Below are positions 22,163 to 31,501 of a stretch of 64,000 nt of DNA, one piece after another (positions within the stretch are counted from its first letter, which is position 1; every line of letters begins with the position of its first letter). The stretch is from positions 39,732,942 through 39,796,941 of the forward strand of contig OZ022342.1 in assembly GCA_963989245.1 (NCBI GenBank), written 5' to 3'. Source of the DNA: Nansenia antarctica (Eukaryota; Chordata; Actinopteri; Argentiniformes; Microstomatidae). The notes under the pieces are model-generated. The model had not been told where the DNA came from. It worked only from the letters and a program-made list of their open reading frames with translations, and did not search any database. Position numbers and translations under genes: made by a program.

Positions 22163-22640
22163 ATAACATTATTACCTAGCAAGGTATTACCTAAGCTAAT
22201 TACCCAGCTTATTATTATTTATGGTTGTTGTAACTGTTATTGTTACTGTCTTTTAATGATACAAAAAAGTCTTCAATCAGAATCAGAATTTATTTTACAG
22301 TACACAAGAATAAAAATATTTCGCTTTGGTTTTTCAACAAGGTACATAGTCACAATAATAAGTAATAAAGTGATAAGTATAAGTGATGGTAGTCGCACTA
22401 CAGCAGAACAATAGTGCGACAAGCTGTGCAAAGTACAATCAGTGTGCAAACATTAGTGTTAGTCACTGGGTCAGATTTTTTCAAAGATAAGTTTACAGTA
22501 CTTAGCTAGCTATTGCTAACATTATCACCTAGCAATGTTATTACTGTAGCTAATTAAAATCCAGTTTATTATTATGGAGGCATTAAGAGTAATTTGCTGA
22601 TGTCTTGTGCTGGAAATAGTGTAGTGCTCAGTAGTCAATG
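22163..22640. repeat. compound repeat shared with 63780-64000
   Basis: TTACCTAGCAAGGTATTACC, TATGGTTGTTGTAACTGTTA and TCTTCAATCAGAATCAGAAT occur in the same order at 63840-63960. A second, diverged copy of the first part follows at 22455-22600 (TTAGTCACTGGGTCAGAT). Between them lies what looks like a reverse-oriented LINE 3' tail (ATCAGAATCAGAATTTATTT). The Gypsy LTR abuts it directly. Confidence 0.7.
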
Positions 22641-23412
22641 TCCAGCCTTATAGTTCAGTTTCAAGTTTCAAGTACAAGTATAGCTGGAACTGAGGGCAAC
22701 AACTGAGAACATACAGCAGACTATACACAGGTAAGCATGCTAGGTCTGTGAATTGACTATCAATAGATAATAAATCATGACACAGTTCAAAATGCTGTAT
22801 CTATGCCCAACTGTTCTTGTTATTCAACAAAATATTGCCAGTGAGTTGTTGAGCTGCTGTGTCTGGTGGGGTGGGGGGCATCAAAGCTGCAACAGAAGGA
22901 AGATAGTACATTAAGATATTGCCTACAGTTACTGGCACTCCATATTCATAAAATACTACCATACCATGTTCATAAAATAGCTAGCCTAATACATGACAAT
23001 GATAATTACCTAAAGTGCTCAGAGTAGTGTGTTTGGCGTTAGCCAACTAGCGGCTAGCTCGTCCATAACAAAGAAAGCAAGACATGTTTATAAACTTTTA
23101 ACATTTCTGTAATCTATTACACTTGACATGTTACAGTATTCCAGTATTACACACTGAACATGAGTCTTACACACAACTTTTACAACGTAGACATACTAAC
23201 CGTACTTATAACGTAGACAGACTACCGAGCTACAACAATGCTGCTAGCATGCTAATAGACAAAGGTTCAGCTTGCAGACTGAACAATGTGGTTTCAGTTA
23301 GTTGCTAGTGGGTAATAATAAAGAAATGTCTAAATACACGAACACACTGGTTTCAACTAGTAACTAACAACTAACTTAACTAACAAAGTCGCTATGTACA
23401 TAAAATAGAAGA
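22641..23412. other. no gene recognised
   Basis: AT-rich DNA with no ORF worth reporting and no recognisable repeat. Confidence 0.5.
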
Positions 23413-23692
23413 CAGTGTTTCCTCCAGGATTTGTCACATTTGTGGCGGAGCGCTCATTTTTCGCGTGCACGCGCATAAAACGCGCACTGGCGCTCAAAAC
23501 AAAGACGGAATTTCACCAAAAACTAGAGGGTGGCAACAATTATAATTTCTTAAATAGCGGTTAAGTCATTAAAGCCGAGCAGGTGATTTTATATAGAAGG
23601 TGATCAAATACCAATATATCCTACATGTTAGTGGCGGAGGAAATTCATTCGTGGCGGCCCGCCACGAATAAATGCATATAGAGGAAACACTG
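23413..23692. mobile_element. hAT-like MITE (280 bp)
   Basis: Ends CAGTGTTTCCTC and GAGGAAACACTG are perfect 12-bp inverted repeats of the hAT type. Subterminal GTGGCGG(A/C) motifs occur near both ends. No convincing 8-bp duplication is visible (flanks ATAGAAGA and GAAGATCT). It abuts the broken end of the polymerase gene. Confidence 0.75.
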
Positions 23693-23704
23693 GAAGATCT
23701 TACC

Positions 23705-24307
23705 TTACGAGTCAGTAGTAGATTTTAACAATTCGATACTAACCCAGGTACCTGAAATGGCTCTCTCGTCATCTGTATGGGTACACAACCCTGGCTGGTT
23801 CTCACTCTCTGCACAGCTGCAGCACAATGGAAACATTAGTTTACCTCCGCATCTATAGGGTAGAACTGGGTGGAGCAAACCTCTGGGGGGTAATACAGTA
23901 GCCTTGATTAAACCGTAATAATTCTCCAGGGACTCAAAATCGTTGAAGATGATTTGGGGGTGGCCCACCGGGTAAGACTTACGAGCTTGGCAGAATGGGT
24001 ATAACGATGTGAAGTCTAGATATTGTATCTTCTCATCAACACTAGCCTTGTGGTAGAGTTTATAGGCATTAGTACGGCCCCCGTAGAGAGCGTCCCTAGG
24101 TTTCAATCGTTCTGTGTGTGTGTATGTTGACATGAAATTAATAACTTGCTGATCATGGCGTTTAGACCTCTGCCATTGGCATTCCCACATGATTTCGACA
24201 GTCAACCCATGAACCCTCTCAAGTGTCTCAGCTCTCACATCAGCCTCTGCCCTCAAATCACCATATGTCTTTTGAAGGAGAGGGTTTAAATGATTTGGAT
24301 CATGTTT
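23705..24307 (-). pseudogene. polB: DNA polymerase B, palm region with motif A (C-terminal part lost)
   Basis: The frame shows VEIMWECQW, then YGGRTNAYKLYH and the polymerase motif A YLDFTSLYP with its catalytic aspartate, followed by YPVGHPQII. It ends about 70 residues later at a TAA near 23,705, next to the hAT MITE. Motif B and the YxDTD motif C are absent from the window, so no complete palm exists. The segment is separated from the upstream part of the gene by the insertion at 24317-24731. Confidence 0.85.
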
Positions 24308-24316
24308 ACAATTGTG

Positions 24317-24731
24317 ACTGCTCCTGGTGTTTCTGGACACCTCTCGGAAATGAGAAAGACGTCAAATTCGTCTTTAAAGTTTTTTTTTTTTTTTTCCAGA
24401 TTTTCGTTTTTTTAGCTAACATTCAACTCGAAGATGTGAAGTACCCACTCGTTATTTTTCCGAACAGTTTTACGTTAATTAAATAAGTGTAATCTATAAC
24501 ACAATGACTTCGTTTCTTGTTGTTTGATGGGGATTCATTATCTTTGATGGGGATTTTCTGTGCTTAGTGATTTCCGGTGTAGCAACTTTCAAATACTCAT
24601 GTCGTCTTCAATTTGTTTCCGATTTCAATGTATGATGCATCATTTGAAAGCTTACAATCTGTAGTTTAAGCACATGTAAAAAACAGAAAAATGATTTCGC
24701 CTACAGGTAGCCCTTTTCATTGGGCTGTGTC
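24317..24731 (+). repeat. 415-bp insertion in polB (contains F1 repeat, copy c)
   Basis: The block is flanked by a 9-bp direct repeat ACAATTGTG at 24308-24316 and 24732-24740, and the coding phase is the same on both sides. Its right half (24540-24731) is the F1 repeat (GATTTCAATGTATGATGCATC). Its left half has a T-run (24380-24395) and a 45-bp stretch also found, inverted, at 30390-30440. Because ACAATTGT is itself palindromic, the duplication could in part be chance. Confidence 0.6.
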
Positions 24732-25689
24732 ACAATTGTGTCCATGGTGGAAACAGCCGTTAAATTCCAACGCCACTTTACCCCCGTCTTTCTCATAATA
24801 GCCGTCAACGTGGTATGCACCAAACTTTCTCTCCCCATCGTTTAAAGCATGCTGTACACAAACAGCTCGAGTGTGTTTAACATACTCCAACCATTCAATC
24901 GACACAGCAGAATAGGTCTTGTGTTGTTTTATGTACGCATTGTCATAAGTCAAGGCAACAAGATCCTTTGGCAGGAATTGTGTTTTGTAAACAGCCATGC
25001 AACAGGCGGCTAGTGTTGTTTGGTTAAATGGATCAACATCTGTGCACGCCAGGAATTCAAGACGGTATTTTAGACAAGCCTCTCTTAACAATACAACATC
25101 ATTCACACCATTATGCATGCAACTGTTTCTGAAAGTCAAACACCTCATCTTTGACCCCCTCATACCAACTGTCAAAAACCTTTTGATCCTTATCGGACAT
25201 ATACTCAAAGCCGTACATGTCCTTTGAAGGGTATGGGCCTATGTATCGATCATTCACACTCTTGTTAAATTTGTGAGGAAAAAAGCCTTTATCCTGGGTT
25301 TGTAAGTCAAATGCAGCAACGGTCTTTGACAACCTCATAGGTACAAAAGAATAACTGTCAATATAACGCTGTTTGAACACAGCATCAATCATTGTCACCA
25401 ATCGACCCCCACTCATTATGATTTTAACTACCAACCCCACGCTCGATAAATATTCTGCTAGAATATGATGGTCAAACCCTGCAGCGTTATGAGCAATGAA
25501 TGTGTAGCCCTCAAACAAACTGTTTCTGAAATGTTTGACAAGTTTTTCAACACAATCCTCGCCCGTAGCATGAAATTCTCTACCGTCGTATGTCATAGCA
25601 CAGACAAAATTAGCAACATGCTTGCCGTCTTCAAATCTAGTTTCAAAATCGTAGAAGATTAGTTTGTTGTTTGGCTTGGCAGCTTTCAT
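24732..25689 (-). pseudogene. polB: DNA polymerase B, exonuclease and linker region
   Basis: ExoI is FYDFETRFEDG (about residue 9 of the frame starting 25689) and ExoII is FIAHNAAGFDHHIL (about residue 62). The frame breaks near 25,120 inside the ExoIII region: in the overlapping frame 24717-25208 NDVVLLREACLKYR carries the ExoIII aspartate, but the usual tyrosine is lost at the break. VDGYYEKDGGKVALEFNGCF, typical of the Polinton-type linker with its cysteine/histidine cluster, follows. In an intact enzyme this part proofreads and binds the terminal protein. Confidence 0.85.
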
Positions 25690-26802
25690 AGGCTGTATAA
25701 AGCAGTCATGCTTGGAATTTGGGACGAGATTTACCCTGCAATACTTGCATTTACCTATGACGCATTTATGCTTTTTACCTACGCGGTGATAAACTCAGTC
25801 GCAGGTTTTGCAAACTATCATTGTATTGCATTGTGATGGTAGTGTGCTACCACTGGGGGTGGTCATAGTCGCTTTGTGTCTGTTGTAACATTCTAGGGAA
25901 TGACACCATTGGTTACAATCGCAACAGTACACCCACGATTTACCAGTGTCACAACAACCTTCCGTTGCACACGTCGAGCAATGATGGGGACAACGATGCG
26001 ACCTATAACTATTGTGACCTTGGCAACAATGTTTACAGAAATAGGAGGTCCCCAAGAACCTGTGGACACTAGTTATTAAGTGGTAATGATTGTCTTGCAG
26101 GTACAAGTATGCGTTATTGTTGTTTGACGCGCTACCTGTCATAAACCACTGCATCTGGTTATTTACATTCATGGTTACTACCGCTATTTTAACATCTAAT
26201 ACCCTCTCAAACGAGGCTATGTCATCAAGGGCTATTTCAGCATCCTGTGTAAACCCAGCCTTTGCATGTATTTCGGTCGCTATGCGGGGGATAGCTCTGT
26301 CGGACACTTTAGGATTCATATGTCGGGCTAGACAGTGTGAGAAACACATATTGTCTGCTGTATTGTTTGGAGAGTATAAATGTAGTTTCTTTCTGGTCAA
26401 AATCTCATCACGTGCTAGTCTGGTCAGCTGTTTTGAGCGGCCTCCACCACTCATGTTACGTACAATAGAGACTACAGCTTCTAAACTATCATCGACCATA
26501 ATATTGTCATTACTCTGTAAAATCTTGCCAAACTCTTGTAAGATTAACTCACTATCGTAACCCTGTTTAGTGTTTAATATTCTGTTAACAGAGCTCTGTA
26601 TGCTAGAACCTCTTATGGTAATATTCAGAACTGCATTATCACCCCCCACCCTTCTGCTAAAATCTATGATCTCTGTCATTCTGGCTGTTATGCCATCCAT
26701 ATAATTAACAATGTCATTCGTAGCAACCCCTCTCAAATTGAGATTTCTGTTCAATGTTAAACCCCTGAAATGGGGTCTGGCTGACACTCTGTACTCCCCC
26801 AC
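25690..26802 (-). pseudogene. polB: DNA polymerase B, N-terminal region: OTU-like domain and zinc fingers
   Basis: The 335-aa frame ends with an in-frame TGA at 25795-25797, but the same frame stays open beyond it into the exonuclease frame, adding HKCVIGKCKYC. It contains DNMCFSHCLARHMN and later NHYHLITS, a cysteine-to-histidine arrangement like the OTU-like cysteine protease domain seen in some Polinton polymerases. Then comes a cysteine-rich zinc region (FCKHCCQG to HSLECYNRHK). The first possible start is GTG at 26802. No ATG exists, and the frame overlaps the upstream 191-aa ORF by 46 bp, so the real N-terminus may lie in that ORF. Confidence 0.8.
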
Positions 26803-27332
26803 AACCCCACCGTACTAACCGAATTTAATGAGTCACTATTTGCAATATTAACACTGGACCCTACACCACAAACCCCCAGGGCACCACCTATTTGACTGGC
26901 TGGTAGTGTAGTACCACCGTCTACACTATGTCGACTGTTAAATGCTTTAAAACCCTGATTGATTAACTCTATGCTACACACATCTGTTGTGGGGCGTGAG
27001 GCATCACCATGACACTGGCTTGTTAAAAACATGCTGTCTCTGTTTGCCATATTAGACTGATCAATTGTGGTTTGTTGTGTGTTAAAACTCACAAGTTCAC
27101 AATTAATCCTGCTAACGACGTCTATGCTACACCCATCTGTTGGGGGTTCTGAGGCATCGCCACAAGGCTGATTTGTTAGAAACATGTTGTCTTGTTGTAT
27201 ATTAAAACTCGCAATCTGTTGATTGATAAGTCTAATTGCCTCAATATTAGCCATAATTGTCTGTGTATCTGGACAACCCCCAAACCCCTGGATGTCTGTT
27301 CTACGCCTCTTGTCCTGAGGCTCCATTATCAA
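26757..27332 (-). CDS. unrecognised 191-aa ORF with internal repeats, upstream of polB
   Basis: ATG at 27326 opens MEPQDKRRR, a basic start that could act as a nuclear signal. A unit of about 60 residues is repeated two to three times: isoleucine/asparagine-rich segment, SFN(I/T)QQ, MFLTxQ, GDAS, then TDxCSI (about residues 30-80, 80-140 and a partial third). It is rich in asparagine, glutamine and serine. I know no family with this pattern. It reads into the polymerase frame with a one-base phase difference, so it may be the polymerase N-terminus separated by a frameshift, or a short overlapping gene. Confidence 0.5.
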   Translation of the reverse strand: MIMEPQDKRRRTDIQGFGGCPDTQTIMANIEAIRLINQQIASFNIQQDNMFLTNQPCGDASEPPTDGCSIDVVSRINCELVSFNTQQTTIDQSNMANRDSMFLTSQCHGDASRPTTDVCSIELINQGFKAFNSRHSVDGGTTLPASQIGGALGVCGVGSSVNIANSDSLNSVSTVGLWGSTECQPDPISGV

Positions 27333-27457
27333 AAAGTATGAAATACAGATAAATCAATATTAAGAAATGAGAAGGTAATTAAGAAGAGTTAGATGAAAAA
27401 TAATAAATAAAAACAACTCATATTTACACAACACTACTCCTAAATACGGATTACCTA

Positions 27458-28192
27458 TTAACTATTACCATCTGTAAAACTGGTCGATGCTTGGGGGGCA
27501 TGACCCAATTCGACATCTCTGGCCTCAGCCACAGTAGGGGCTTGTTGAATTCTCACGTTTTTAAAAACAGTCATAACAGCCGTATACACTGACCCCCAAT
27601 CGAGGCTAGTCAGCACAGATAGTTTACTAGTCAGGATTGCTACATTGGTTATCAGGTCTGTCGTCTTGGCATGAATTTCACCCAGCCAGACATTTTTACT
27701 ATGTATCGTATGTTCTAAAACATCCGCTTTGCTCTCTAGCCTTTGCAAATATTGATGCGTGGCTACTGTATTAAGCCTCACAACATTGACAACATTTTCC
27801 TGATAAGCCTCCACATTACTTTCTAGCCTTTGCAAACATTGGCTGGATTCAGTCGTAAGTAGGATAATATTGTCAATAGCATCCTGGTTACGTTTCACAG
27901 CTTGCTGTAGATCGTTAAGACCTTTTGCATTAACAAACCCCTGCTTTTTCAATGCAGCCAACAAGTTACGATTATGCACAACATGACCTATTGAGTTCGG
28001 GGTTATCTTTGCAACACATGGTTCAGCCCTGGGACGATGTTCAGCAACATTCAACAAGCATGGAGTCGACCTCAATCCTCCTCCGACTAGAACTTCAAGT
28101 GGAACTTCTCCAGGTCTGATCGCTGTGATGTATGGAGGGCTGTCCAGTCCGCTGTCTGACGAATGGGGTGTGTTGTTGACCCTCTCAAACAC
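27458..28192 (-). CDS. unrecognised coiled-coil protein (about 244 aa)
   Basis: The frame has no stop over 735 bp. Residues about 85-190 have strong heptad character, with two related segments, CLQRLESNVEAYQENVVNVV and YLQRLESKADVLEHTI. The N-terminal 70 residues are proline-rich. The frame begins at GTG 28192 with no ATG; TATATCTATAG just upstream looks like a 3' splice site, so it may be a second exon. A partly similar start (ATGATGTTTGAGAAG) lies at about 28,297. Function unknown; a structural or DNA-replication accessory role would be a guess. Confidence 0.5.
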   Translation of the reverse strand: MFERVNNTPHSSDSGLDSPPYITAIRPGEVPLEVLVGGGLRSTPCLLNVAEHRPRAEPCVAKITPNSIGHVVHNRNLLAALKKQGFVNAKGLNDLQQAVKRNQDAIDNIILLTTESSQCLQRLESNVEAYQENVVNVVRLNTVATHQYLQRLESKADVLEHTIHSKNVWLGEIHAKTTDLITNVAILTSKLSVLTSLDWGSVYTAVMTVFKNVRIQQAPTVAEARDVELGHAPQASTSFTDGNS

Positions 28193-28308
28193 TTGTTGAA
28201 ATCTATAGATATAAAGAGTTTCAGTATATTGTTAGAAATACTTTGTCACACATGTTTCAAAATCATTCCTTTTTCTGTTAATCTTCTCAAACATCATACA
28301 TGTTTAGA

Positions 28309-28518
28309 TCAGCGTCGTCCTATTCTCCCTCCAAATTGTCTAAGAAGACTACTGAGTTCAGCGTCGTCGTAGTCTCGGACCCACATAGGCTCATCATCAG
28401 CAGTGTTTTGCAGTGTCTCGGGAGCAGATAATATTGCGCCCCAAACGTGTTCAGGACTATCGCCCAGGTCCAGAATACCAGCGTCAAACCTGGGATGCGC
28501 GCATATAAATACAACCAT
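28309..28518 (-). CDS. small acidic ORF (69 aa), unrecognised
   Basis: ATG at 28518; acidic middle (DDEPMWVRDYDDAELSSLL) and a basic end (GGRIGRR). CATCCCAG before GTTTGACGC at about 28,497 could be a splice acceptor for a short first exon at 28,709-28,696. Codon content and the lack of repeats argue for a real frame, but its size makes chance possible. Confidence 0.35.
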   Translation of the reverse strand: MVVFICAHPRFDAGILDLGDSPEHVWGAILSAPETLQNTADDEPMWVRDYDDAELSSLLRQFGGRIGRR

Positions 28519-28695
28519 ATTATTAAACAGTCACGACTCCCCACACACACACACACACACACACCCAATCCTCCACAGCGGTTTTCATTTTAATAACTTG
28601 AATACAGAGTGTAAACATTATTTGATTATTAATCCAACCCCACACACCCACCAGAACACCCTACAACCTACGTATTAAAAACCCTCACCTTACAT

Positions 28696-28709
28696 ATTAA
28701 CTTCCATGG
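28696..28709 (-). other. possible short first exon with splice donor
   Basis: On the minus strand ATGGAAGTTAATAT is followed at once by GTAAGGTGAG, a reasonable 5' splice site. It lies about 100 bp downstream of a TATA-like box. A spliced early-type transcript would explain why the downstream frames lack good start codons. Inference only. Confidence 0.25.
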
Positions 28710-28807
28710 CGATTTCGGGGGCTCTGAATGCACTCGATGCTGGAGAATTCGTCAGGAATGGCTCTCTCTCTCTCTCGGAGTTTACGAATGGACTGCGTCA
28801 AGGCCGG

Positions 28808-28817
28808 TCTTATATGT
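28808..28817 (-). promoter_or_regulatory. TATA-like box
   Basis: The minus strand reads GACATATAAGACC, about 100 bp upstream of the ATG at 28,709. The 18-bp shared motif lies about 75 bp further upstream. Confidence 0.4.
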
Positions 28818-28884
28818 CATTTAAACAGCCTACCTCCGAACGTCATTATGTGTATTGAAGCATTCGCGAACTTGTTTAAATGGA

Positions 28885-28902
28885 GGTGATCTGAACAAAT
28901 GG
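28885..28902. promoter_or_regulatory. shared 18-bp upstream motif, copy 1
   Basis: GGTGATCTGAACAAATGG differs at one base from GGTGTTCTGAACAAATGG at 30102-30119. Each sits 70-110 bp upstream of a minus-strand TATA-like sequence. It may be a transcription-factor site or the remnant of a duplicated promoter. Confidence 0.4.
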
Positions 28903-29114
28903 GTCTCTGAACAACAAACGGTTGTAATCTGTCGAACGAACTCACGCTGTGACAAACACGTCTCAAGCTCTGGCGCCGTAGTTGTATCGTTTGAAATCTT
29001 GTCTATCAATGGCGACCCATCAATGTATTAACACATACACCCTGATTAACCAAACATTATTTTAGACAGACTGGGACACAGTAAATAAGGACATACGAAT
29101 AATTGTTCTTCATG

Positions 29115-29957
29115 TTAAAAAAGTTTTATTATAATCGACACAATCCACAGTGTAATTACCCCCACACACCACACACACACACACACACACAAGCTCCGAA
29201 CTCTCTGTTTGTGTGTGTGTGTGCAAGGCTGTGAAATGCGCTTGCTAGCAGCATTGTAGCTCATTTTAGTGTAGCTCAATTGTATTGCATTGTAGCTCAA
29301 TTTAGTGACCGACGAACATTCAAAAATGTCATCTATTTCAGACATTAATTTCTCCATGATCAACCATTCACCCCACGTAACATATATCTTGAGATGCCTC
29401 CACATTGCTACATGTTCCATGTCGAATGTATATTTTTCTCTTCCAATACCACCATAACACAACGCCACATTTTTCATTGCATTAGTCGGTTTGTACTTAG
29501 AGCCACTGTGATTAATGTCCTGGATGCAGCTCAAACAGGCATAATATGTAATTTTAGTATTGTCACCAACCCACAATGTGTGCCAGGGGGGATCCGTTTC
29601 TCCAGCCATTTTAGGCATTACAAGGCTACGTAACATCCTCCAATCTCCGGCGCTGAAAGGCATCAAAGGAGTCTTATGATCGTATTTTTCTCCAGATTGC
29701 AGCAAGTAAAGCTGCACCATTCTATCATCTTTGTTGAAGGAATAGCCTGCTGAACGACCCTCGTTCAGCCTAACTGTCCCGGTGATGTTCCCCGCCTGTG
29801 ATCTCCTGAACAAGGCGAATGTCTGATCGGGGAATCTCTTCTGTCTCTTACGCGGAGCCAACACTAGAGCACCCAGACGATCGGCCTCGTCGTCTGATAC
29901 ATCGTCTGATCCCTTGTCATTGAAGTCCATGCATGCGAATCCACCACAAGCATCCAT
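29115..29957 (-). CDS. unrecognised 280-aa ORF, first gene of the polB element
   Basis: ATG at 29957 follows a TATA-like TGTTTAAATA by about 45 bp. Residues 14-32 are acidic and residues 33-42 (LAPRKRQKRF) look like a nuclear localisation signal. Residues about 45-205 form a compact-looking domain with conserved-type tryptophans and cysteines (FSAGDWRML, WHTLWVGD, YYACLSCIQD, YVTWGEWLIMEKL). After about residue 215 the frame runs through gene-distal sequence and a GT microsatellite (CVCVCVW), so the original stop has been lost. The frame is open despite the age of the locus. I recognise no family; a DNA-binding or regulatory protein is possible. Confidence 0.55.
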   Translation of the reverse strand: MDACGGFACMDFNDKGSDDVSDDEADRLGALVLAPRKRQKRFPDQTFALFRRSQAGNITGTVRLNEGRSAGYSFNKDDRMVQLYLLQSGEKYDHKTPLMPFSAGDWRMLRSLVMPKMAGETDPPWHTLWVGDNTKITYYACLSCIQDINHSGSKYKPTNAMKNVALCYGGIGREKYTFDMEHVAMWRHLKIYVTWGEWLIMEKLMSEIDDIFECSSVTKLSYNAIQLSYTKMSYNAASKRISQPCTHTHKQRVRSLCVCVCVWCVGVITLWIVSIIIKLF

Positions 29958-30000
29958 TGTTGAGCCTCTGACCGTTAACTGATGCTAGACATAGCTATTC

Positions 30001-30010
30001 TATTTAAACA
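30001..30010 (-). promoter_or_regulatory. TATA-like box before the 280-aa ORF
   Basis: The minus strand reads TGTTTAAATAGAATAG about 45 bp before the ATG. Position and sequence suit a core promoter. Confidence 0.35.
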
Positions 30011-30101
30011 CATTTCAAACCCTACTAGACACCTCCTACTAACACCCACGTCAACATTCGTTTTGGGACAGACCTCATATTCACACCTTCGCCAAAGGGG
30101 G

Positions 30102-30119
30102 GGTGTTCTGAACAAATGG
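30102..30119. promoter_or_regulatory. shared 18-bp upstream motif, copy 2
   Basis: GGTGTTCTGAACAAATGG; 17 of 18 bases match copy 1 at 28885-28902, with the same orientation and a similar distance to the next TATA-like box. Confidence 0.4.
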
Positions 30120-30210
30120 CGGGGGGCAATTAAAACCCCCCTTCTGTAAAAGATCAATACCCTTTGATTTATGACCCCCCATATAACATCAAAGGAAATC
30201 GAGATCAAAG

Positions 30211-30810
30211 AAATGTACCGAGTATCACTACTCGAGTCTTAGTGGAGTGAACAAACAAGCATGAGTGCTTCCAAGCACGAGTGCTTCTCGTAGCCAAATC
30301 GATCGACCAATGAGAAAAAACCTGGAACCAGTTTATCCACTCCCACAAGGAGGATTTCCCGGGAGAAATCAGGCTAAAAATAAGCTTATTTTGTTGATTA
30401 GGTACACGTATTTAACTATCGTAAAACTGCTCGAAAAAATAACGAGTGGGTAGTTCAAAACCTTAAGTTGTGTCTGATGACAAAAAACCTAAATCAGATG
30501 TTTTGCTCTAAAAAACTTTGAACGCTAATTTGAAGCCTTTCCCGTTTGCAACTCCATAGCAAAGAGATGATACAAATAGTAGCAATGAGAAATGATGGCA
30601 TCTCCTGACATTGTTTTTAAGCAAATTCTAGAAGTGACAGTCATTAAGAAAACAATGATGGAGAGAAGTATTTAGAGAGACTTAGTTGGAACACAATAGT
30701 TGTCTAAACAGTTGTTAAAAGTAGCACCCAGTATACAAATCATTAATATGTCTTTCAATAACCAGCTTTGTTTTCAAAACATGACTAAAATAAGATTATT
30801 AAGTACATTA
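30211..30810. other. no gene; possible element border
   Basis: AT-rich. It contains GAGTGCTT repeated three times (30262-30290) and a 45-bp stretch around AAATAACGAGTGGGTA (30390-30440) that matches, inverted, 24436-24485 inside the polB insertion. No ORF of interest. Confidence 0.4.
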
Positions 30811-31464
30811 CCCTCCATAAGTATTCGAAAGAGGAAACATTTTATCTTATTTTAGCTCTATACTCCAACAGTTTAGAGTTGAAAACAAACAATTACTTTG
30901 GGGTCAGACAACATATTTTTTTCTGGGCTCCAAAACGATTGCAAAACTCATATAATCTCCAAATAAAGTACTCTGTAACTGCCTGAACGACCCATTGACC
31001 CCACCAGATGCTAGGTATATTTTCTGGTGATGCTCTGCCAGGCCTGTACTGCAGACATATTCAGTTGTGGTTTGTTTTGAGATATTTTCATTATCTTATC
31101 ATCAGGATGTGAAATGCATGTTCAATTGGATTTACATCTGAGGATGGACTTGGCCAGTCAAGTACTTTCCTTTTTCCTGAAAAACTCCCTAGTTGCAGTA
31201 TGTTTTGGGTCATTGTCTTGTACTTACTACCTCCAATACATTTGGAGGAATTTGCTTGTATTCAAGCAGAAGATGTTTCTTTATGCTTCAAATGACATTC
31301 TGCTGCCGCTGTCAGCAGTAACATCATCGCTAAAGACAAGCTAGCCAGTTCTTTCCTTTCTTTTATTTATTATTTCTTTTTCATTTCTTTTTATTATTAC
31401 TATTCAATCTTTTCAGTTTGTAAAACGTCTTTGAGTGTCGAGAAAAGTGCTATATAAGTCTAAT

Positions 31465-31501
<37 letters not shown>

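Larger units (their letters stand above)
23705..30240 (-). mobile_element. decayed protein-primed DNA polymerase element (Polinton-like or related)
   Basis: A co-oriented minus-strand cluster of five ORF groups: a 280-aa ORF (29115-29957), a small acidic ORF (28309-28518), a coiled-coil ORF (27458-28192), a 191-aa repeat-containing ORF (26757-27332) and a family-B polymerase (23705-26802). The polymerase type is known from Polintons/adintoviruses, bidnaviruses and linear plasmids. No integrase, packaging ATPase, protease or capsid gene is visible and I find no terminal inverted repeats, so borders are approximate and only part of the element may remain. The companion ORFs are not ones I recognise. 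Confidence 0.65.

Noticed and set aside
23413..23692. 8-bp target duplication for the hAT-like MITE
   Set aside because: Flanks ATAGAAGA and GAAGATCT do not match, so no duplication is claimed.
29115..29220. Cysteine-valine tail of the 280-aa ORF as a membrane or metal-binding domain
   Set aside because: It is encoded by a GT microsatellite beyond the probable original end of the gene.
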